Source: Robertmurraya siralis
GTDB taxonomy: Bacteria > Bacillota > Bacilli > Bacillales > Cytobacillaceae
Direction: 5' to 3'
Assembly (NCBI RefSeq): GCF_005502275.1
Contig: NZ_SWLZ01000003.1
Coordinates: 248,001 to 312,000 of the forward strand
DNA: 64,000 bases
Positions 35,794 through 44,356 of the stretch are shown piece after piece. Made by a program: the position numbers and the translations under genes. The notes below the pieces were generated by a model that had not been told where the DNA came from, did not search any database, and was given only the letters and a program-made list of their open reading frames with translations. Within the stretch, counting starts at the first letter, position 1. Each line of letters begins with the position of its first letter.

Positions 35794-36085
35794 AGCACCT
35801 TTCACTCCCATCAACTCGTTTGAGTCCTGCTCAAGCAGGTTGCCAAGTCTAATTTCTTTAAGTTCCATGGCACTATAAGTAAGCATCGCCTGCATGGACT
35901 TGTTTTTAATCCCTCTTACGGTTATCCATCGCATACCATGCTTTTCTTTTGCATCGGCAAAAACTCGTTCAATCAACTCTTTACGGAGTGCGCATATTCC
36001 TTCATTTCATTTGTGTTACAAAGGTGTTCAGCTTCTTCTACATCTTCTTCCCAGTTGTGTCGCGGAATCGGCTTCTGATGATTTT
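35791..36085 (-). pseudogene. IS1182-type transposase C-terminal relic
   Basis: The minus strand codes, in two frames, for the C-terminal part of a DDE transposase: HNWEEDVEEAEHLCNTNE, then after a one-base insertion near 35986 LRKELIERVFADAKEKHGMR, with the third catalytic acidic residue in the ERVFADAKEKHGMRW motif. The rest of the protein is missing to the right, where yppG follows. GGCCACTGAAAAAG at 35512-35525 may be part of the old element end. Confidence 0.75.
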
Positions 36086-36094
36086 TACTCTTAA

Positions 36095-36139
36095 GACTGT
36101 AGACAAACTTGATTTTTTATCGAGAGTTTGCCTACAGTC
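36095..36139. repeat. Dispersed hairpin repeat copy
   Basis: GACTGTAGACAAACT and AGTTTGCCTACAGTC pair over 15 bp with one mismatch. Related to hairpins at 11877-11915 and 61756-61795. It lies between the transposase relic and yppG and is followed by TATTTTTG on the plus strand. Confidence 0.6.
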
Positions 36140-36168
36140 TGGGTCGTATTTTTGATCCGTTTAAAATG

Positions 36169-36711
36169 CTAGACTTTAAAGATTCCACCCAAGCCTTTTA
36201 CCAACCCTGAAACTTGATTTACTGCATTCATCATTTGTCCAGCTGTATCAATCATTTTATTAAAATCTAATGAGCCATCTTGCTGCTTAAAAGAATTCAT
36301 AAAAGAACTAATTCCAGTAGGTGGTCTATTTCCACCGATCCCCGGTTTAGGATAAGGATGCATATATGGATTCATGTATCCCACATAGGGATTCGTCCCT
36401 CCTTGATTTTTCTTCGGTTGAAGAGGATCTTGCAAAATAGATTCAACAGGATAAGGTTGTTCCTGTGCAAATGGTACTTCTCCCTGGGTTGGAGGATATT
36501 GGCCAGTGTTCATGTGCCCATATGGATACTGTTGGCTTTGATTCATTTGACCGTAAGCATGCCAACCATGATTTCCATATGGAGAGTAATAATAGTTTTG
36601 ATTACGGACAGCGTTATGCCACCCTTGCCCTTGCTGGATTGGCCATGAAGATGGAAAACGATGAGGCGGAGCTTGATAATAAGCTTGATTTGTAATTGTT
36701 TGACCAAACAT
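36169..36711 (-). CDS. yppG: YppG family protein
   Basis: A 180-residue protein rich in Gln, Tyr, Pro, Gly and His in its first two thirds (QNYYYSPYGNHGWHAYGQM), like spore-coat proteins. The conserved C-terminus reads FMNSFKQQDGSLDFNKMIDT and GLVKGLGGIFK. B. subtilis YppG is of unknown function; the composition suggests a coat-associated protein, which is inference. Ribosome site AAGGAGGGG. First gene right of the IS relic; gene order with yppF and yppE is conserved. Confidence 0.85.
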   Translation of the reverse strand: MFGQTITNQAYYQAPPHRFPSSWPIQQGQGWHNAVRNQNYYYSPYGNHGWHAYGQMNQSQQYPYGHMNTGQYPPTQGEVPFAQEQPYPVESILQDPLQPKKNQGGTNPYVGYMNPYMHPYPKPGIGGNRPPTGISSFMNSFKQQDGSLDFNKMIDTAGQMMNAVNQVSGLVKGLGGIFKV

Positions 36712-37246
36712 TTATTTCTCCCCTCCTTATCTTCATACAATTGTGAAATAAGATTTCTCATGAAACGTTTTTTAATTAATTAGGGTGAATGCCATCCTCA
36801 ACTATGTGAAAGGTTGCTGTGCCCCACTTCTTTCGTTCCCCGATCAAAAGTAAACTTCATGCAAATTCAGAACTAATATATCTTCCCTTAACGAATAAGA
36901 GTGATCCATCATGATAATTTATGATGGATCTGCCTATGTTGTGACAATTGCAGTCTCCTCCTTAAATAAAGGCTTTGTTAGATGACGGTGTTAATTTTTT
37001 GCTCATTTTCTCACATCACTTCATGGAATCAGAAGACCTTTCAACATAATTGAAAGGCGTGTGAAACCAAGGTTTCACACGAAATGAGCCAAAAATCTCT
37101 TTATCAAAAATATAAAAAAATGTCTAAGGATGCAGGATAATGTCGGAAGTTTAAATTTTTGAAAAATTAAAAGACCATTTAATTTTATGTTACGATAAAG
37201 CGTAGAAATAGGATAAGCATAAGATAAGAAAAGGGGAGGAATATTG
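36712..37246. other. Intergenic region between yppG and yppF
   Basis: No gene is seen. A perfect hairpin GATCCATCAT/ATGATGGATC lies at 36903-36930, a repeat element at 36971-37110, and the yppF promoter near 37180-37230. Confidence 0.5.
36971..37110. repeat. GGCTTTGTTA repeat element with internal hairpins
   Basis: Starts GGCTTTGTTAGATGACGGTG and holds two stem-loops: CCTTTCAA/TTGAAAGG (37037-37057) and GTGTGAAACC-AA-GGTTTCACAC (37059-37080). Aligns with the unit at 38235-38372. The right end is decayed. Confidence 0.6.
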
Positions 37247-37450
37247 ATGTTCGTTCACGAGCTAAAGAAAAAATTTTCAATCCACAAGAAGTATCAAACT
37301 GAAGATGTAAATGAATTGTTAGATTTCGCCAAAAAGGCTTATGTATCTAATGAAATCACATCGAGTGAGTATAAAAAACTAGTTCGTGAGCTTGAATCTC
37401 GAGGAGCTAAACTGCCTCATCATAAGACAGAAAATCAACCCCAATCTTAA
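37247..37450 (+). CDS. yppF: YppF-like small protein
   Basis: A 67-residue charged, helical protein (MFVHELKKKFSIHKKYQTED at the start; SEYKKLVRELESRGAKLP later). ATG 37247 has AGGGGAGGAA upstream. Size, place and opposite orientation to its neighbours agree with B. subtilis yppF, a gene of unknown function. Confidence 0.75.
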   Translation: MFVHELKKKFSIHKKYQTEDVNELLDFAKKAYVSNEITSSEYKKLVRELESRGAKLPHHKTENQPQS

Positions 37451-37456
37451 ATTGCC

Positions 37457-37491
37457 TAACGGGAGATTCCAGGCTCTAGGCTTCTCCCGGT
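37457..37491. terminator. Bidirectional terminator between yppF and yppE
   Basis: CGGGAGA pairs with TCTCCCG around an inner GGCTCTAGGC part; T-rich sequence follows on the plus strand. Confidence 0.75.
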
Positions 37492-37850
37492 TATTCTTTT
37501 TCTAATAGATCCTTTAATGACGTCAAAATAAAGCGAGCAGATTGCCAATAGTTTATAAATCGCGTTCTACTTGTTTCAGGAAAAAACGCTTGAACCGAGA
37601 GCAGTTCCATCTGTTCAGAGGCTGATTCAATTTGTTTTACGTGTAAATATTTAGGCTTTTTCGCTTCAATCCATTCTTTTGCCAGCGTTTGCCACTCATC
37701 TTTTACTTCCCTTACCTGCTCTGCAAATGGTTTTACCTCTTCATAAAAGTCGCCTTTTTCCTTCGTTTTCTTAACCTCTTCAAATTTTTCAAGAATTTGT
37801 TCAGTAAACTCCAATAATTTATTAGTTAAAGCTAATAAGCTAGTACTCAA
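37491..37850 (-). CDS. yppE: YppE family protein (DUF1798)
   Basis: A 119-residue four-helix-bundle protein, matching the YppE fold known from a structure. It is rich in Lys and Glu and ends LTSLKDLLEKE. Function unknown. TTG start with AGGAGAG upstream. It follows yppD, from which it is separated by a terminator. Confidence 0.85.
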   Translation of the reverse strand: MSTSLLALTNKLLEFTEQILEKFEEVKKTKEKGDFYEEVKPFAEQVREVKDEWQTLAKEWIEAKKPKYLHVKQIESASEQMELLSVQAFFPETSRTRFINYWQSARFILTSLKDLLEKE

Positions 37851-37867
37851 TATCTTTTCTCTCCTCT

Positions 37868-37900
37868 AAAAAAAATAAAGCAGCACAGCGCTACTTTATT
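37868..37900 (-). terminator. Terminator of yppD
   Basis: On the minus strand AATAAAGTAGC pairs with GCTGCTTTATT and is followed by eight Ts; 16 bp past the yppD stop. Confidence 0.8.
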
Positions 37901-37915
37901 GTTATTGTATTTTGA

Positions 37916-38188
37916 TTAGTAGCCAAGTTCAAGTTTCATGTGCTGTCCTTGAACCGCTTCTCCCTTCCGTTTCTTCTCAATTAATTTTAAAGGTCCGCTG
38001 TTACATGCATTTTCAAGTCTTGTAATGCGGCTCTCAAGACTCATTAATCTTGTAAACTGATCGTTTATTGCTTTTTTCCGGTTTTCTGCTAAATTTGTGT
38101 CAAGTGTTTTTTCAAGTTCCTCCAACTGATCATAAATTTCAGTTAATTTTTCAAGTAATTCTTCTTTTTGGATACTCTCCTTTTCCAA
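37916..38188 (-). CDS. yppD: YppD-like coiled-coil protein
   Basis: A 90-residue, mostly coiled-coil protein (EELLEKLTEIYDQLEELEKT) with a basic tail. The open frame runs to 38368, but residues before 38188 are in the repeat at 38235-38372 or in leader. TTG 38188 sits seven bases after GAGGAGGT, a strong signal that decides the start. The position between yppE and sspM/yppC matches B. subtilis yppD; sequence recognition is weak. Confidence 0.6.
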   Translation of the reverse strand: MEKESIQKEELLEKLTEIYDQLEELEKTLDTNLAENRKKAINDQFTRLMSLESRITRLENACNSGPLKLIEKKRKGEAVQGQHMKLELGY

Positions 38189-38234
38189 TTCAACTACCTC
38201 CTCAATTTTTAACCTCTGTGCTTTTTTTAATTGT

Positions 38235-38372
38235 GGCTTTGTTAAATATCGGAGTTGCTTTTGCCTCATTTTCTTTCTGGACCTTTCGGCATAACTGAAA
38301 AGCGTATAAAACCTTAGTTTCACACGAAATAGGCCGAAAATCTTTTGCTCAACCATATTGTTTAACAAAGCT
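38235..38372. repeat. 138-bp element with 12-bp terminal inverted repeats
   Basis: Begins GGCTTTGTTAAA and ends TTTAACAAAGCT, inverted with one mismatch. Its interior aligns with the unit at 36971 (GACCTTTC..CATAA.TGAAA..GCGT, then GTTTCACACGAAAT). It sits just upstream of yppD, with no coding capacity, like a MITE. Confidence 0.65.
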
Positions 38373-38610
38373 TAGACTGTTCATAAAAAGGGGCTTTTCA
38401 TAAGAGACTGTATTTTCGTACAGATGATCTAGTTCTCCATAATCTTTTATGTATATGCACTATATTCTCCCTACATCAAAGACCTCCTTCATCGTTGACA
38501 AAACTAGTTGTGTTTCGGCAAAGATAGAACTATTTTTCACCGCGATAGCGCTAATTCGACAAGAAGAATGAAACATGCAGCTCCTGAACAAACTAAAAAA
38601 GGAGGTGCTG

Positions 38611-38721
38611 ATGATGAAAAAGAAGAAGAAACAAACAAATGCCCAGCCAAAAAAACTAGAAGAAAGAAAGACTGGCTTTGGTGATAAGAAATTAGAAGGT
38701 CCCGACAGACCTTCAACATAA
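38611..38721 (+). CDS. sspM: Small acid-soluble spore protein SspM
   Basis: A 36-codon gene (35 residues from the second ATG). A Lys- and Gln-rich start leads to GDKKLEGPDRPST, closely matching the KKLGGPNRPST end of B. subtilis SspM. This is a minor spore-core protein made under sigma-G. Ribosome site AAAGGAGGTG is strong. It is divergent from yppD and convergent on yppC. Its presence marks the organism as a spore former. Confidence 0.88.
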   Translation: MMKKKKKQTNAQPKKLEERKTGFGDKKLEGPDRPST

Positions 38722-38760
38722 ACCTATGGCGATCCATTGAAGAGAATTATGGAGATGAAA

Positions 38761-39780
38761 CTAATCGTCCATAATCTCTTCTTTCTTTTTATAGATGGAA
38801 AGTATCCTTTCTAATCTTTCCTTAAATAATATCGTCCGATGGAGTTTTTTTTGCTTTCTTTTATACCAGCTTGTTAAAACAACAGGATGACGATGATGAA
38901 CGGTTGTTGTAAACCAATTCGGTTTAAGCTTTTTCTGTTTTGACCAGTCCTTCAAAGGCTCCATTCGATGATGAACAATCGGATAGGCAAGCCTTAGCTC
39001 CGGTGTAACGCTGTTAGCTTTATTTTGTAGGTACTGCTCATAGTCACTACGGGAACCTGTATGGATCGTGTTAATAGCGAATTCATAGAAATATGAGTAT
39101 AAGCCCTCATGAAATAAAATCGAAACAAGCCGTTTGCCTAAGTCAATTCGCTTATCAACAGAACGGAAACCGTTGACGCTTGCACCAAATAATTCGCCAT
39201 GTACAGTGGGCAATAATACGCAGCTGTAATGAAACCAATCTTGAAAGGAAAATAAAAAAGTTCGAAAGACATGTTCTTTATAAAAAGAATTTTCTATGAC
39301 TGGTTTTTGAATAATATTTTGTTCATTAATAATTAATGCTAATAATATTCTCACATGGTCTTGCGAGTGCCAATAATGCCTCCATTCCTGTTCCATGAAC
39401 TGGGAAACCTGGAAAAACTTCAGCAGGTGAAACATTGCCTTCCCTTTTTTCGTCGAATATTGGTAGAGAAGGAGTTGAGGGTAAGCATCCTGAAAAATGA
39501 GCCAATTTGCTTTTTCATATGTTTGAAATAATAAATCTCTTTTTTGTTTTCCAATAACTTTTGAGAACCACTTTCCTTTTAAATCACACATATTCCAGCC
39601 TGCATTACGGGATACCATGTGAGCTAAAAAGGACCATTTTATCGCCTTATTTTCTTGATAATAGCGAAGATATGCTTCAGTTCTTGAGAGGTTATCTATA
39701 TTATTTTGCTTTACAAGGCCCTTGATTGAGTGTATTATCTTTCTTTCAGTGCCTGATAAATCAGCGTATTCCATAATCAA
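38761..39780 (-). CDS. yppC: YppC family protein (DUF2515)
   Basis: A 339-residue protein of unknown function. The N-terminus (DLSGTERKIIHSIKGLVKQN, NLSRTEAYLRYYQENKAIKW) and the middle (QWRHYWHSQDHVRILLALIINEQN-like segment) are typical of DUF2515; no catalytic signature is evident. It is divergent from recU, 115 bp away, as in B. subtilis, where the gene lies next to recU-ponA. Confidence 0.85.
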   Translation of the reverse strand: MIMEYADLSGTERKIIHSIKGLVKQNNIDNLSRTEAYLRYYQENKAIKWSFLAHMVSRNAGWNMCDLKGKWFSKVIGKQKRDLLFQTYEKANWLIFQDAYPQLLLYQYSTKKGKAMFHLLKFFQVSQFMEQEWRHYWHSQDHVRILLALIINEQNIIQKPVIENSFYKEHVFRTFLFSFQDWFHYSCVLLPTVHGELFGASVNGFRSVDKRIDLGKRLVSILFHEGLYSYFYEFAINTIHTGSRSDYEQYLQNKANSVTPELRLAYPIVHHRMEPLKDWSKQKKLKPNWFTTTVHHRHPVVLTSWYKRKQKKLHRTILFKERLERILSIYKKKEEIMDD

Positions 39781-39895
39781 AAGAACACCTTCTTCTGTAG
39801 CGGCTATCTTTAGAATTCGTTAATTAGTGCTTTTTATTCAACCAAAGAGCGTGGACTTCTGATATGATAAAAAGGAGTTTGTGAGGTGTTTATCA

Positions 39896-40510
39896 TTGGA
39901 ATTCCATTATCCAAACGGAAAGAAATTCATTCAGCCAGGTGAAAAGAAAATAACAAAAAAGACAAAGGAGAAGGACTTCACCTACAGTAATAGGGGAATG
40001 ACTTTAGAAGAAGATTTAAACGAGACGAATCAATACTATTTGGCGAGCGGAAAAGCTGTCATTCATAAAAAACCCACTCCTGTGCAAATTGTGCAAGTGG
40101 ACTATCCGAAAAGAAGTGCTGCTGTGATTAAAGAAGCTTATTTTAAACAAGCTTCTACAACAGATTATAACGGTGTTTACAAAGGAAGATATATTGACTT
40201 TGAAGCTAAGGAAACTCGTTTTAAAACCTCTTTTCCTTTGCAAAATTTTCATCAGCACCAAATTGAGCATATTAGACAAGTATTAAATCAGTCTGGCATT
40301 GCTTTCGTTATTCTTCGCTTTTCCAAAATCGAAGAAGTATACTTGCTTGAAGGAAAAACATTGCTGTTTTTTTGGGAAAGGATGGAAAACGGGGGGAGAA
40401 AGTCGATTACTTTCAAAGAGGTAGCACAATATGGGCATAAAATATCACTTGGATTTCAACCGCGAATTGACTATATTAAGATTATAGATCAGCTCTACCA
40501 TCTTAATTAA
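39896..40510 (+). CDS. recU: Holliday-junction resolvase RecU
   Basis: A 204-residue RuvC-like resolvase of Firmicutes. Conserved features: [46 protein letters not shown] (the Asp-Glu-x-Lys catalytic core) and [13 protein letters not shown]. It cleaves four-way junctions and modulates RecA. TTG 39896 lies seven bases after GAGGTG; GTG 39881 is an alternative. It leads the recU-ponA operon, 36 bases ahead of ponA. Confidence 0.95.
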   Translation: MEFHYPNGKKFIQPGEKKITKKTKEKDFTYSNRGMTLEEDLNETNQYYLASGKAVIHKKPTPVQIVQVDYPKRSAAVIKEAYFKQASTTDYNGVYKGRYIDFEAKETRFKTSFPLQNFHQHQIEHIRQVLNQSGIAFVILRFSKIEEVYLLEGKTLLFFWERMENGGRKSITFKEVAQYGHKISLGFQPRIDYIKIIDQLYHLN

Positions 40511-40546
40511 TGGAAACGTGAGTAGTAAAAGGAAGGATGAACATAT

Positions 40547-43129
40547 ATGGCAGAAAAATACCAATCAAGAGAGGAGCGCCGTAAGCAGCTTAATAGTAAA
40601 CAAAAAGGAAAAGGGCGAAAAAAGGCCAAAATATCAGTTAAGCGTATTTTTCTCTTTCTTGTTGCCTTAGGAATTGTAGGATTGCTTATTGGCGCTGGAA
40701 CTTTTGCTTATATGGTTAAAGATACTCCAAAGCTTGATGAAAAATTGTTAAAAGATCCAATCTCATCCGAGCTTTATGATATAAACGGAAATTTCTTTGC
40801 AGAAATTGGTTCAGAAAAACGGGACTACGTGGACTATGAGGATATCCCAAAACAGGTCGAGGAAGCAATATTAGCCACTGAAGACACCCGTTTTTACAAG
40901 CATAACGGGGTTGATATTATTCGCTTAGGTGGAGCTGTCGTAGCTAATCTAACCGAAGGCTTTGGTGCTGAAGGTGCAAGTACCATTACCCAGCAGGTCG
41001 TCAAAAACTCATTTTTAACACCTGAAAAAACATTATCCCGTAAAGCTCAAGAAGCATGGTTATCCATTCAGTTAGAAAGAAAGTATACAAAACAACAAAT
41101 TTTTGAGATGTATGTCAATAAAATTTGGATGGATTCTGGAGGACATGGAATTGCCACAGCAGCTAAAGTGTACTTCGGGAAAGAATTAGATGAATTAACG
41201 TTAGCAGAAACAGCATTGCTCGCTGGTATGCCACAAAGTCCAGCTAATTATAATCCATTTAAACATCCAGAAAGAGCGGAAAAACGCCGTAACATCGTCC
41301 TTACTCTTATGCATAAGCATGGCTTTATCACTCAGGAGGAAATGGAAGAAGCTAAAAGCGTTGATGTCACTTCAACATTGGTCCCAGAGGATAAAAGATC
41401 TACCGGAGATATTCCGTATGACGCCTTTGTTGGCCATGTCGTAAAAGAAATCAAGGCAAAGTATCCAGATATTGATCCATTTTCAGATGGTTTGAAAATA
41501 TATACAACTCTTGAGCCGGATGCACAAAAATATGTTGAGGATATTCTAGATGGCGATGAAATTGAATATCCTGATGAAAAATTCCAAGCAGGCATAACTC
41601 TTTTAGATACTGCTACTGGCCAGATCCGCGCACTTGGAGGTGGACGCAATCAAACGGTTGACTTTGGCTTTAATTATGCGACAGATGCAAAAAGACAGCC
41701 AGGCTCAACAATAAAACCAATTATTGACTACGGTCCTGCTATTGAGTTTTTAAAATGGGGTACTTATTATGCTTTAGATGATAAACCGTACACATATTCA
41801 ACTGGAGATAAAATCAGCAACTGGGATAATAAGCATATGGGTGTCATGTCAATGCGTACCGCACTGGCTTTATCGCGAAATATCCCTGCGCTACAAGCCT
41901 TCCAAGCAGTCGGAGCAGAAAAAGCGAAGCAATTTGCGATCGATTTAGGGATTCCGCTTAAAGAAATTCATGAATCTTACTCCATCGGTGGTTTTGGTGG
42001 CGAGGATAAGGGCGTTTCATCACTGGAAATGGCTGGCGCCTACAGTGCATTCGGCAACAATGGATTTTATACTGAACCCTACTCTGTCGTTGAGATTGAG
42101 CTGCGAGATGGCACGAAATTGAAAATGAAGCCTGATTCCAAAGTTGTGATGCAGGACTATACTGCGTTTATGATCACTGATATGCTTAAGGATGTCGTAC
42201 AATCAGGAACCGGTACAAGAGCAAATATATCAGGCTTGCCACTTGCCGGAAAAACCGGAACGACCAATTATCCCGATGCAGATAAAAAGGCGTACAATAT
42301 TCCAAATGGCGCTGTACCAGATGCATGGTTTGTTGGTTATACAACCAACTATACTGCTGCTGTCTGGACAGGATATGATAATAAAAACGAAAATTATTTA
42401 GTTGGTGATGACCAAAAAATTGGCCAAAGATTATTTAAAAATATTATGGAACATGTCCATAACGGGAAAGAAACAGCGGATTTTAAAGTTCCGAATACTG
42501 TTGAAGTAGTTGAGATTGAAAAGGGAACAATTCCAGCTAAAAAAGCAAGTAAGTACACTCCTAAAAACATGATCATTACAGAATATGCTGTAAAGGGCCA
42601 CGCTCCAAAGGAAGTATCTGATAAATATGATAGACTTGAAGCACCTGTTGATTTAACAGCAGATTATGATACAGATAGTAATGAGATTGTATTAAACTGG
42701 AATTATGTTGCTGAAAACGAAAATGGCGTCCAATTTGAAATTTATGTGAAGAAAGATGATGGCGCAGAAGAACTGTTAACGGCACAATCTGAAAAAACGC
42801 TGCGAATGAAAGCCGATTATGGTGGATATTACACCTTCAAGGTTATCGCTGTTCGTGATCAACAAAAGAGTGACCCCGCAACGGCAGCCATTCAAATTCC
42901 TGATCCACTCATTTTTGATGGGGATGATGAGAATGATGACAATGGTGGTCCACCATGGGGTCGAAACGAGGAAGATGAAGAAACAGACGAGCCAGATAAC
43001 GAAAATCCTGGAAACGATGAGCAAAATGATAACAATAATGGCCAGCCACAGCAAGGAAATAACCGAGGTCAAGGTCAGGGCCAAGGTCAAGGAAATCAAA
43101 ATGGCGGGAACCAAGGTAATCAGCCATAA
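40547..43129 (+). CDS. ponA: Penicillin-binding protein 1A (class A PBP)
   Basis: A bifunctional peptidoglycan synthase, 860 residues. One N-terminal TM helix (about 28-55) anchors it. The GT51 transglycosylase has its catalytic Glu at residue 112 (ATEDTRFYKHNG). The transpeptidase has Ser387 in STIKP, SRN near 443 and KTGTT near 567. A fibronectin type III-like domain follows, then a disordered tail rich in Asp/Glu, then Asn/Gln/Gly (QGNNRGQGQGQGQGNQN). GpsB (27.2 kb) is its known partner. Confidence 0.96.
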   Translation: MAEKYQSREERRKQLNSKQKGKGRKKAKISVKRIFLFLVALGIVGLLIGAGTFAYMVKDTPKLDEKLLKDPISSELYDINGNFFAEIGSEKRDYVDYEDIPKQVEEAILATEDTRFYKHNGVDIIRLGGAVVANLTEGFGAEGASTITQQVVKNSFLTPEKTLSRKAQEAWLSIQLERKYTKQQIFEMYVNKIWMDSGGHGIATAAKVYFGKELDELTLAETALLAGMPQSPANYNPFKHPERAEKRRNIVLTLMHKHGFITQEEMEEAKSVDVTSTLVPEDKRSTGDIPYDAFVGHVVKEIKAKYPDIDPFSDGLKIYTTLEPDAQKYVEDILDGDEIEYPDEKFQAGITLLDTATGQIRALGGGRNQTVDFGFNYATDAKRQPGSTIKPIIDYGPAIEFLKWGTYYALDDKPYTYSTGDKISNWDNKHMGVMSMRTALALSRNIPALQAFQAVGAEKAKQFAIDLGIPLKEIHESYSIGGFGGEDKGVSSLEMAGAYSAFGNNGFYTEPYSVVEIELRDGTKLKMKPDSKVVMQDYTAFMITDMLKDVVQSGTGTRANISGLPLAGKTGTTNYPDADKKAYNIPNGAVPDAWFVGYTTNYTAAVWTGYDNKNENYLVGDDQKIGQRLFKNIMEHVHNGKETADFKVPNTVEVVEIEKGTIPAKKASKYTPKNMIITEYAVKGHAPKEVSDKYDRLEAPVDLTADYDTDSNEIVLNWNYVAENENGVQFEIYVKKDDGAEELLTAQSEKTLRMKADYGGYYTFKVIAVRDQQKSDPATAAIQIPDPLIFDGDDENDDNGGPPWGRNEEDEETDEPDNENPGNDEQNDNNNGQPQQGNNRGQGQGQGQGNQNGGNQGNQP

Positions 43130-43132
43130 GAG

Positions 43133-43164
43133 AAAGGCGTCCAAGCTTATGCTTAGACGCCTTT
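43133..43164. terminator. Terminator of recU-ponA, shared with ypoC
   Basis: AAAGGCGTC..AAGC pairs with GCTT..GACGCCTTT, followed by T-rich sequence. It lies between convergent ponA and ypoC. Confidence 0.85.
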
Positions 43165-43166
43165 CG

Positions 43167-43679
43167 TTATTTTTTCATATTTTTCATGGCAATCATCTTT
43201 TTATAGCCTTTCTCCTGTTCAACAAATAGCTCACATAATTGCATATAAGAATGAAATAAATTAGGTCTTTCAATGATAAACTGTAAACGCTCTTCAATAT
43301 TGACAGGCTTAATGTGTAAATCACCATATGCAATTTCTGGATTTAAAATGGACGGTTGATTGTTTGTCCAATGCAGGAATTCAACAAACAAACCGCTCCC
43401 TTTTCTCATAGAATTTAAAGCTGCTTTCGTATTTCTCATTGCAAACTCAGCTTGAAGCACCGCTTTTACATTCAGCCATTCCTGTAATAACGAGGCAATG
43501 CTATGTTGAGGATCATCCCATGGCCTCAAGCCTTCTTCACCTAAAAAATGAGCTGCTTCGTACATAAAGGGAATTTGAAAATCACTCCCCTGCATAGGGG
43601 GGCTTATCGTAATTTTATCCTCTGGAAAAAAGAAAGAATGCTTTAATTCCTTTGGCACCGTCCGTACGAACTCATTCAT
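43167..43679 (-). CDS. ypoC: YpoC family protein
   Basis: A 170-residue cytosolic protein of unknown function, third gene of the dnaD-nth-ypoC set. It is helical, with PWDDPQHSIASLLQEWLNVK and FAMRNTKAALNSMRKGS as its conserved middle. Its ATG overlaps the nth stop (TAATG), so it is translated with nth, as in B. subtilis. Confidence 0.85.
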   Translation of the reverse strand: MNEFVRTVPKELKHSFFFPEDKITISPPMQGSDFQIPFMYEAAHFLGEEGLRPWDDPQHSIASLLQEWLNVKAVLQAEFAMRNTKAALNSMRKGSGLFVEFLHWTNNQPSILNPEIAYGDLHIKPVNIEERLQFIIERPNLFHSYMQLCELFVEQEKGYKKMIAMKNMKK

Positions 43680-44326
43680 TATTTCTTCGCCATCCTTTTC
43701 TTCCCTTCACGGCAAAGATCAAGCAAAGGACAAATGTCACACTGAGGATTTTGCGCCTTGCAATGGTAGCGCCCAAAAAAGATTAACCGATGATGAGTTA
43801 CGGACCATTCGTCCTCAGGAATTTTTCTCATCAGTGTCTTTTCAACCTCTAATACACTGTCTTTCCACCTGCAAATAGCCAACCGCTTGCTTACGCGCTC
43901 AACATGAGTGTCAACGGCAATTGCCGGGACGCCAAAAGCAACAGATACTACGACATTTGCTGTTTTGCGCCCAACACCTGGCAGCTTTGTTAGTTCATCC
44001 CTGTCTTTCGGAACTTCCCCATTGTACTCCTCTAGCAATAATCTACAAAGCTTTTGAATATTTTTTGCCTTATTACGATAGAGACCAATGGAACGAATAT
44101 CATTTTGCAGTTCTTCTAAAGATACATTGAGATAGTCCTCAGGTGTTTTATATTTCTGAAAGAGATCTTTCGTTACTTTATTGACTAATACATCGGTGCA
44201 TTGCGCTGATAAAGCAACCGCAATGACCAGTTCAAATGGGTTAGAATGTACGAGCTCACAATGAGCATCAGGGTACATTTCCCCTATTTTATCTAAACAA
44301 AATCGAATTTGTGTTTTATTTAACAT
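43679..44326 (-). CDS. nth: Endonuclease III
   Basis: A 215-residue DNA glycosylase/AP lyase for oxidised pyrimidines. It has the helix-hairpin-helix LPGVGRKTANVV with the catalytic Lys, the following AVDTHVERV with the catalytic Asp, and the C-x6-C-x2-C-x5-C [4Fe-4S] loop at the end (CKAQNPQCDICPLLDLC). ATG 44326 is preferred to GTG 44335. It sits 30 bases after dnaD. Confidence 0.96.
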   Translation of the reverse strand: MLNKTQIRFCLDKIGEMYPDAHCELVHSNPFELVIAVALSAQCTDVLVNKVTKDLFQKYKTPEDYLNVSLEELQNDIRSIGLYRNKAKNIQKLCRLLLEEYNGEVPKDRDELTKLPGVGRKTANVVVSVAFGVPAIAVDTHVERVSKRLAICRWKDSVLEVEKTLMRKIPEDEWSVTHHRLIFFGRYHCKAQNPQCDICPLLDLCREGKKRMAKK

Positions 44327-44356
44327 TTGCCTCACTCACTTAAAAAGTTTCCATTT

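Noticed and set aside
9408-37110. CRISPR arrays.
   Set aside because: No regularly spaced direct repeats; all repeats seen are dispersed or single tandem pairs, and no cas gene is present.
38537-38737. 66-codon minus-strand frame opposite sspM.
   Set aside because: It is the reverse of sspM and its flank; sspM has a strong ribosome site and family match.
42776-43144. Long hydrophobic frame opposite the ponA tail.
   Set aside because: It is the complement of the Asn/Gly/Asp-rich tail, which yields hydrophobic residues by codon complementarity.
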